DNA of 20,386 nucleotides from a virus: the IMG/VR virus record IMGVR_UViG_3300031391_000023, positions 1 through 20,386 of that record. One strand, written 5' to 3'. Positions within the stretch are counted from its first letter, which is position 1, and each line of letters starts with the position of its first letter. A program made the position numbers and the translations under genes. Shown piece after piece: positions 15,852 to 20,386 of this stretch. The notes beneath the pieces were generated by a model. It worked only from the letters and a program-made list of their open reading frames with translations, did not search any database and was not told the origin of the DNA.

Positions 15852-17560
15852 TATTGTGGGGTGTTAACTGGTAGTTGTGCCGGTTGCTGTGCTGACTGCT
15901 GTGCTGGTTGTGGCTGTTCACTTGCTCCTTCCTCTACTGGTGCGCCCATCCCTTGCGGCTGTCCTTTGTTCTCTTCAAACTGGATGACTTCCTCTATCTC
16001 AGCTGGAGACCAGCCAATCAGTTCAAGTTCTTTTCGCTTGGCAATCTTGAGTGCTACTGGGTTGTCTAAGAATGAGTTCTTGATGTAGGCGTTCTTCTTT
16101 AAGTCCATATCATCGTTGGCTGACTTCTCAGACTGGAGTACTACTCGCACTTCATAGCCCTGGGGGTTGTACCAGTCATCTCTCCCCACTTCTTTAGATT
16201 GGAACTTCCCATCAGCGGCCTTCTTGTATAGCTTGATGCGTCCACGTGAGTTTGAGTCTAGTAGGTCGTAGAATATCTGCCCACTTTGCTCCCATGACTG
16301 ACGGTATTGCTTGGCTACTACCTGCTGTCGTTGGTCTGACTGTTGGAATGATAGCTCTACCTCTCCAAGAGTTGCCATAGCTTTGTCTTGTAGTCCTCGT
16401 TCAGTCGGTGTTTGGGCTACTGAGGATTGAATCATGTTCTTTATGTAGTCAATTTGACCAGTAGTGTCTCCCAGCGGTTGGATTTGCATCTGCTGGATCA
16501 CCTCTGACGGATTGCCAGGTACACCATACATACCAAACGGTCGAGCCTCAAAGGCTTGTGGGGTAAAGGTTCCGTTCATTGTGTTGAAGAAGTACATACC
16601 AAAATTACGGTACGCTCGGTTCTCTAGGTCTTGAGAGAAGTACATGTTCACTACCTTGTTCATTTGCCGTACGTTGTCAGCGATAGCGTCACTCCAAATA
16701 TCATTCAGGTCTGGGTCTGATGCCCATGTTGCATACGGTAGGTAGTCAATACCAATCGCTTCCTTTAGTGGCTTGTTGTATAAGACTACTGAATCCAGGG
16801 CAATAACAATAAGATGCCGTACAAAACGGTTCTCTGTCTTATCCCAAATAAGTTTATGGCTACGGTTTAGCTCTACTTGTACGTCTGAGGCTTTGTAATC
16901 GTCATAGTTGGTTACTCCCAGGTCCTCTAGTCGTTGTCGTCTACTCTGGGCTTCCTCGTCACTCCGGTTAGCTTCTAAGAGTCCTTGCTTGCTGTCCAGG
17001 TAGACCTTAAGCGCATCCTTACCTTCCTTAGTGTATGACTTGTTCGCCAGGATAGCTCGTAGCGGTATGAAGATGTTCTTATGGTTGAAGTATCGAGCCG
17101 TGTTGATGTCTAGTGGGTTGGTCTGAGGGTCAATGTCGATGTCGTAGGGGTCTACTACCGCACATTTGATACGGTTATCCTTCATGTACCAGTACTTGAA
17201 TCCTCTACCCTGTATTCCGACTATCTTCTTCTCTAAGTTATCAATGATGTCTAGGCTCTGCGTGTCGTAGGTGTGTTGCCATAGTTCGTTAAGAACAACC
17301 TCACCGTCTAAGTCACGGTTGCCACTACCTCTGGTCTCAAACTCTAGCTGAGGAGCTTCGTCTATTTCACTAATCCAGTTTTGGACAGTATCACGAATAA
17401 TAGGGATGTTAACTGCTTGCCGTTGGGTGAGTCTATTGGTAGCTACCTTGTCTCGGTACAGGGTGTAGTTCTCGTTCCACTGGTCAAATCGTCGCTTCTT
17501 AAACTGGATAGATTGGTCTTTCTCCTGTTGGTGCTGATTGATTAAAGTTGAATTGTCCAT
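15851..17560 (-). CDS. Portal protein
   Basis: The 569-residue protein starts with a helical, charged region. It contains NYTLYRDKVATNRLTQRQAVNIPIIRDTVQNWISEID (about 31-67), a wing-type segment with VDPYDIDIDPQTNPLDINTARYF, and SDAIADNVRQMNKVVNMYFSQDLENRAYR. A helical crown region and a Q/P-rich tail follow from about 535. This agrees with portals of P22-like short-tailed phages, though shorter than P22 gp1 (725 aa). Twelve copies would form the vertex through which TerL pumps DNA. It lies directly after TerL and before scaffold and coat, the expected order. An extended -10 box is present upstream, and there is no Shine-Dalgarno sequence. Confidence 0.88.
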   Translation of the reverse strand: MDNSTLINQHQQEKDQSIQFKKRRFDQWNENYTLYRDKVATNRLTQRQAVNIPIIRDTVQNWISEIDEAPQLEFETRGSGNRDLDGEVVLNELWQHTYDTQSLDIIDNLEKKIVGIQGRGFKYWYMKDNRIKCAVVDPYDIDIDPQTNPLDINTARYFNHKNIFIPLRAILANKSYTKEGKDALKVYLDSKQGLLEANRSDEEAQSRRQRLEDLGVTNYDDYKASDVQVELNRSHKLIWDKTENRFVRHLIVIALDSVVLYNKPLKEAIGIDYLPYATWASDPDLNDIWSDAIADNVRQMNKVVNMYFSQDLENRAYRNFGMYFFNTMNGTFTPQAFEARPFGMYGVPGNPSEVIQQMQIQPLGDTTGQIDYIKNMIQSSVAQTPTERGLQDKAMATLGEVELSFQQSDQRQQVVAKQYRQSWEQSGQIFYDLLDSNSRGRIKLYKKAADGKFQSKEVGRDDWYNPQGYEVRVVLQSEKSANDDMDLKKNAYIKNSFLDNPVALKIAKRKELELIGWSPAEIEEVIQFEENKGQPQGMGAPVEEGASEQPQPAQQSAQQPAQLPVNTPQ

Positions 17561-17581
17561 AGGGGGGTGTTGATAAGTATT

Positions 17582-17590
17582 ATTATACCA
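17582..17590 (-). promoter_or_regulatory. Extended -10 promoter of the portal gene
   Basis: TGGTATAAT lies in the 33-base gap after the TerL stop. Predicted transcription would begin about 15 bases before the ATG at 17560. No -35 consensus is seen, as is usual for extended -10 promoters. Confidence 0.55.
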
Positions 17591-17593
17591 CGC

Positions 17594-18865
17594 TTAAATG
17601 CCGAACTCCTGAATGAGACCACCGGCTTGAGCTTGCATAGTTGACCTGTTCAGGCGTAGTGGTTGGCTTGGTAGCTCCCAGACTGATAAGGCTGTTCCCA
17701 TAACTGTGTCGTCATGAAGATGGTCTGGGGCTTTTACCTTTAACTTAGTACCGACTAGCTCGTATTGGAAGTATGATAGTTCCTTTTTAAGTACCTCATC
17801 GTCCAATAAAGCCACCTTACGCTGGTCTAGTTTGATTGATAGGTTGTTTAGTATGTCTTTACGACTCTGCTCAGTGAACTTGAATGGTTCTAGCATGATA
17901 CCTCTTTGGTTCAAGTCTTCTACTACAGGGTCTCCCACTCCAGTTGCGTCAATAAAACCAGCAGGTCGATTAAACTTATGATAGATAGCTTCTATCTTGG
18001 ACTTCTGAATGTTCCAGTCCATGTGATTGAAGCGTTCCAGGAAGACTTGTTCGTGCGTGTGTGCGTCTATGATTGAAATCACGGTAAAGTCTTGGTACTT
18101 GGCAAGGTCTACTCCCATGCGATAAAAGCGCAGTGGGTTCGCTTCCACTGGCTGGGTAATACATACATCGTTAATGTTCTTAAAGAAGTTAGTAGCGTTA
18201 GCAATGAACTTGCAGTAGTACTCCTGCTGAATCATGTCCTCCGGCATACCCTCTTGACGTTCTCTTTCGATGTCTTCCTCGGTTAATACGCCTGTATCAG
18301 TGATAGTTAGTACCTCTGTGAACCACTCTGGGTTGTTTCTAGCCATCTCATACAGCTCATAGGCGTGGTTTTGACCACGTGGAGTACCATTAAAGATAGC
18401 CCAGCCCTTGTTTACTAAAAGAATAGGGCGTATAAAACTCCATATATCAGCTCTAGTAATAGGGTACTCACTGAATACTACGCCAATCGGGTTCGTACCG
18501 ACTCCACTCTTATCAAAAGTATCGGCTCCGATCAGTTGAATGATTGAACCATTGACTAGCGTAACCTTCAAAGTAGACTCGTTTGTCTTAGCGATTATCT
18601 CTTTTGGAATATGGTCAAGCATGCGGAATCCGTCTATGTCTATGTTGTCCCAGATAACCTTACGGGCCTGTGTGTACTCTGGTAAGAAGTAGAAGTATGT
18701 GCCAACTCTCCCTAATGCTCGCTTTACCAAGTAGTTGAAACAGGTTTTATCTTTACCCGCTCGTCTATGGTGGATTATAAAGGCACGAAGGATACCGTTA
18801 TCCATCGCTTTATACAGTGGTAGCTGGTAGTTACGTGGCTGGAACTTATGTGGGACTGTCACCAT
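17594..18865 (-). CDS. terL: Terminase large subunit (ATPase and nuclease)
   Basis: The 423-residue protein drives DNA packaging and cuts the concatemer. The ATPase half has a Walker A variant HRRAGKDK (33-40), a Walker B PIGVVFSE ending in E133, and a coupling motif FNGTPRG (158-164). The nuclease half, RNase H-like, carries acidic residues D253 (GVDLAKYQDF), D306 (FIDATGVGDP) and D385/D386 (LHDDTVMG). Length and motif order are those of a complete TerL. The start overlaps the TerS gene by 20 bases. The gene lies directly upstream of the portal gene, as usual. Confidence 0.95.
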   Translation of the reverse strand: MVTVPHKFQPRNYQLPLYKAMDNGILRAFIIHHRRAGKDKTCFNYLVKRALGRVGTYFYFLPEYTQARKVIWDNIDIDGFRMLDHIPKEIIAKTNESTLKVTLVNGSIIQLIGADTFDKSGVGTNPIGVVFSEYPITRADIWSFIRPILLVNKGWAIFNGTPRGQNHAYELYEMARNNPEWFTEVLTITDTGVLTEEDIERERQEGMPEDMIQQEYYCKFIANATNFFKNINDVCITQPVEANPLRFYRMGVDLAKYQDFTVISIIDAHTHEQVFLERFNHMDWNIQKSKIEAIYHKFNRPAGFIDATGVGDPVVEDLNQRGIMLEPFKFTEQSRKDILNNLSIKLDQRKVALLDDEVLKKELSYFQYELVGTKLKVKAPDHLHDDTVMGTALSVWELPSQPLRLNRSTMQAQAGGLIQEFGI

Positions 18866-19214
18866 AGTTAATTACATTGATGTTTACCCCTGCTCGTTCG
18901 GTTTCCTTTCCGCTTAATAGCTGTACGTTCTTAGTTAGAGTATCTAGTGAGCGTACTAAGTCAGTGTGACGTTCGTTGTCTAGGTCTTTGGTGGATATTT
19001 CCATTAGAATTCTATTCCGTTCGGCTTCTAGCTTCTCTAAAAAAGGCATCACAACTGATTGATATGATTTAGTGCCCGTCACCTCTTGGGGGTTGCCTGA
19101 TGTGTTATCAGAATAGCCAACTTCCCTTAATATCTTTCCCATGTTCACCTTTTTGCCTGTTCCTAGGCTTTCCACAACTTTCGTGGCAGCTCTCTTAGCG
19201 TTTTCACTAGCCAT
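18846..19214 (-). CDS. terS: Terminase small subunit
   Basis: The 122-residue protein has an N-terminal helix-turn-helix-like region (KKVNMGKILREVGYSDNTSGNPQEVTGTKSYQ, about 21-52). A helical oligomerisation part follows (FLEKLEAERNRILMEIS, LVRSLDTLTKNVQLL), then a short tail. This arrangement is typical of small terminases that recognise viral DNA and stimulate TerL. It overlaps the HAD gene by 8 bases and TerL by 20 bases, which suggests coupled translation. The assignment rests on motif pattern and neighbourhood. Confidence 0.8.
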   Translation of the reverse strand: MASENAKRAATKVVESLGTGKKVNMGKILREVGYSDNTSGNPQEVTGTKSYQSVVMPFLEKLEAERNRILMEISTKDLDNERHTDLVRSLDTLTKNVQLLSGKETERAGVNINVINYGDSPT

Positions 19215-19578
19215 ATATAATAGTATTTACATCATCCCAGTTGCTGAATCTGATTGCTTTGTCGTCTATGTAGTAATCAGCATTGGGCTTTATGTTAGTA
19301 ATTGTATCATATGTCAAGCCGTAGTAGTCCATGAACTCAGCTATGTGTTCTGGTTGTCCTCCTCGAACTGAGTGAACGATGACGGCATAGCCAGCTTCTC
19401 GGTATCTTTTGAGACTCTCTTTTGCTCCTGGTAGTGGCTGTCCCATTCTCCTATTGGGTAATGGGTTCTTATAGTCGTGTATTACTCCGTCAAAATCTAT
19501 CGCTAGTACCTTTTTAGCTGCCTGGGTTGGGGCTTTTCTAGTATCTAGGACGGCTCGCTTGCTTTTAGGTATCTTCAT
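19207..19578 (-). CDS. HAD-superfamily phosphatase
   Basis: The 123-residue protein has the HAD motifs in order: motif I IDFDG with D28 and D30, motif II with S70 (VIVHSVRG), motif III K97 and motif IV YIDD (D105/D106). D28 would be the nucleophile and D30 the general acid. No cap domain is visible, so large substrates such as nucleic-acid ends or phosphoproteins could reach the site. Phages often carry such small HAD enzymes as DNA 3'-phosphatases or nucleotidases. The true substrate cannot be read from sequence. Its ATG overlaps the previous stop as TAATG. Confidence 0.85.
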   Translation of the reverse strand: MKIPKSKRAVLDTRKAPTQAAKKVLAIDFDGVIHDYKNPLPNRRMGQPLPGAKESLKRYREAGYAVIVHSVRGGQPEHIAEFMDYYGLTYDTITNIKPNADYYIDDKAIRFSNWDDVNTIIYG

Positions 19579-19925
19579 TACTTCTTATTACGGGTCTTGG
19601 AGACTCTTTTTCCCTTCTTGGGCTTGGTTTCTACTCCGTAGCTCTCTAGTGTGTGGGCTAGTGTGCCTGATTCTTTGGAAATCTTTAGCTTCTTCAGTGT
19701 TAGGGCTTCGATAATTAGTGATTGGATGCAATTCTTTAGAGCTTCGTTGTTATTTAAAGCGGTGGTGAAGTTAATTTCCTCTAACTCTGGCTCTGGCTTA
19801 AGTGTCGCTGGATTAGCTACTGTCTTACCAGTATCAATTACTAGGGTTCCCAGTACTGCTGCGATATTAAAAGCGTCTTTTGTGCTTACATCTTGTACCG
19901 TTAGTTTAAGTGATTTTACTTGCAT
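19578..19925 (-). CDS. First gene of the late operon, unknown function
   Basis: The 115-residue product has a mixed N-terminal part (MQVKSLKLTVQDVSTKDAFNIAAVLGTL), a helical middle (NNNEALKNCIQSLIIEALTLKKLK) and a basic tail (KPKKGKRVSKTRNKK). The tail suggests nucleic-acid contact. I recognise no family. It is the first gene of the block that includes HAD, TerS and TerL. Its extended -10 box lies 7 bases before the ATG, so the message is likely leaderless. It may assist packaging, but only its position says so. Confidence 0.7.
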   Translation of the reverse strand: MQVKSLKLTVQDVSTKDAFNIAAVLGTLVIDTGKTVANPATLKPEPELEEINFTTALNNNEALKNCIQSLIIEALTLKKLKISKESGTLAHTLESYGVETKPKKGKRVSKTRNKK

Positions 19926-19932
19926 TGGTTTT

Positions 19933-19941
19933 ATTGTACCA
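19933..19941 (-). promoter_or_regulatory. Extended -10 promoter for a likely leaderless operon message
   Basis: TGGTACAAT ends 7 bases before the ATG at 19925. Transcription would start at about the A of the ATG. No Shine-Dalgarno sequence or other leader is present. Confidence 0.5.
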
Positions 19942-19951
19942 CGTTATATTG

Positions 19952-20071
19952 TCCCCTATAGACGAATCGAACGTCTGCGTTGTAGTGAGTCGGTGTATTG
20001 GTATGATTCAATACAGATAGACAGAAAAGATAAATAAGAAACATCTCACTACTAGGTGCTTACCATAAGGG
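19952..20071 (-). ncRNA. tRNA-like structured leader RNA
   Basis: On the minus strand a 7-bp acceptor-like stem joins CCCTTAT (20065-20071) and ATAGGGG (19953-19959), followed by A at 19952. A perfect T-arm, AGACG-TTCGATT-CGTCT (19960-19976), abuts the acceptor with no gap. A 5-base variable loop (AACGC) comes before an 8-bp stem GTAGTGAG/CTCACTAC (20045-20052 with 19982-19989). That arm contains another hairpin, GTATTG/CAATAC. The D-arm is only GGT-AAGC-ACC. At 120 bases it is too long for a normal tRNA and I see no anticodon. It may be a tRNA mimic or leader RNA. Only pairing is seen; expression is not. Confidence 0.45.
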
Positions 20072-20109
20072 GGATGCTGGCGGAGACTTTAAGAGTTACC
20101 AGCCCTTAT
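20065..20109 (-). repeat. Alternative leader hairpin starting at the predicted transcript start
   Basis: ATAAGGG (20103-20109) pairs perfectly with CCCTTAT (20065-20071), with CTGG/CCAG stacked inside next to a 5-base bulge. CCCTTAT can also pair with ATAGGGG of the tRNA-like acceptor, so the two folds exclude each other. Confidence 0.45.
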
Positions 20110-20139
20110 ATTATACCTTATCGGGTGGGGTGTTGTCTA
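20110..20139 (-). promoter_or_regulatory. Late-operon promoter with -35 and -10
   Basis: TAGACA (20134-20139), an 18-base spacer and TATAAT (20110-20115) form a near-consensus sigma70 promoter reading left. Transcription would start near 20103, just before the structured leader. It is the only promoter here with a visible -35 box. Confidence 0.55.
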
Positions 20140-20218
20140 GGACTGATAAGTAATCACGTAACGTATTCCTGAAACGCTTGAATGCTATCCACTGTCTAGT
20201 TCCACCATCAGGTTCCAA
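20111..20218 (-). CDS. Tentative 35-residue basic peptide with TTG start
   Basis: The frame reads TTG then EPDGGTRQWIAFKRFRNT and on to LDNTPPDKV, ending in TAA inside the -10 box at 20110. No ATG is present. It overlaps the end of the hydrophobic ORF by 11 bases in the +1 frame. The pattern is protein-like (amphipathic, basic, no bias), so it could be the second part of one small membrane protein split by a frameshift. It may also be chance. Confidence 0.3.
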   Translation of the reverse strand: MEPDGGTRQWIAFKRFRNTLRDYLSVLDNTPPDKV

Positions 20219-20282
20219 AGGTTATTAAATACACTGCGATAATTAATGTGTTAAACCATGTTCCGATTACAAAGAAATCCAT
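20208..20282 (-). CDS. Micro-ORF for a 24-residue membrane peptide
   Basis: ATG at 20282 starts MDFFVIGTWFNTLIIAVYLI, followed by TFGT and a TGA stop. Almost the entire product is one hydrophobic segment. An AGGA lies 8 bases before the ATG, the only Shine-Dalgarno-like sequence near a start in the window. The start lies 3 bases past the preceding stop. A holin- or accessory-type membrane peptide is possible, but the evidence is small. Confidence 0.4.
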   Translation of the reverse strand: MDFFVIGTWFNTLIIAVYLITFGT

Positions 20283-20285
20283 ATT

Positions 20286-20386
20286 CTAATCCTGCTTATC
20301 CTTATAATGCTCCTCTGCGATTTGGGCGAGGTCTTTTAGTAGTTCGTCTAAAGGTAGTAAAAACCCATCAGTTTCGCGCCATTCAA
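20286..20386 (-). CDS. 3' end of an unknown gene entering from the right edge
   Basis: The visible 32 codons read EWRETDGFLLPLDELLKDLA then QIAEEHYKDKQD and TAG. The piece is a charged helix that ends 3 bases before the next ATG. The remainder lies outside the window, so no function can be assigned. Confidence 0.55.
   Translation of the reverse strand, partial: EWRETDGFLLPLDELLKDLAQIAEEHYKDKQD

Noticed and set aside
19952-20030. Ordinary ~75-base tRNA using the same T-arm
   Set aside because: The 5' acceptor strand would contain a G-G mismatch, and no anticodon arm with U33 or normal D-arm can be drawn in that span.

Overview
The window is the late (packaging, head, tail) module of a tailed dsDNA virus of bacteria. 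Every gene I accept lies on the minus strand and is read right to left. The order is small terminase, large terminase, portal, scaffold, coat, adaptor, tail-hub/stabilisation protein, collar protein, two large ejection-type proteins and a tail fibre. This matches the P22-type podovirus morphogenesis order. No sheath, tape-measure or baseplate gene is present, so a short-tailed virion is the best guess. There is no integrase, polymerase or lysis gene here, and the host cannot be named. Start codons lack Shine-Dalgarno sequences, while extended -10 boxes (TGNTATAAT) sit just upstream of several of them. This points to a host with sigma70-type promoters and much leaderless or SD-independent translation.

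Layout from right to left. 20386-20111 holds the 3' end of an unknown gene, a 24-codon hydrophobic micro-ORF and a 35-codon frame. A promoter (20110-20139) follows and leads into a strongly structured leader (20109-19952) with tRNA-like geometry. The operon then carries a 115-aa unknown protein, a HAD-type phosphatase, TerS and TerL (19925-17594). Next come portal, two small unknowns and a scaffold (17560-14474). The coat protein (14448-13348) is followed by a 12-bp hairpin. The tail-assembly genes lie at 13293-9432, and the ejection-type proteins at 9430-2182. The last gene (2162 to beyond base 1) is a tail fibre with twelve perfect-length 17-residue repeats; it runs off the left edge.

TerS and TerL package DNA through the portal into a shell built from coat and scaffold. 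The 199-aa and 594-aa proteins probably close the neck and form the tail hub, and the collar protein and fibre contact the host. The 604-aa and 1807-aa proteins probably leave the particle with the DNA.

The most interesting points are: an ADP-ribosyltransferase-like domain embedded in the 1807-aa protein and bracketed by a duplicated linker; the tRNA-like, possibly bistable leader RNA; the recurrent extended -10 boxes a few bases from start codons; and similar beta-domain insertions in the coat, hub and collar proteins.
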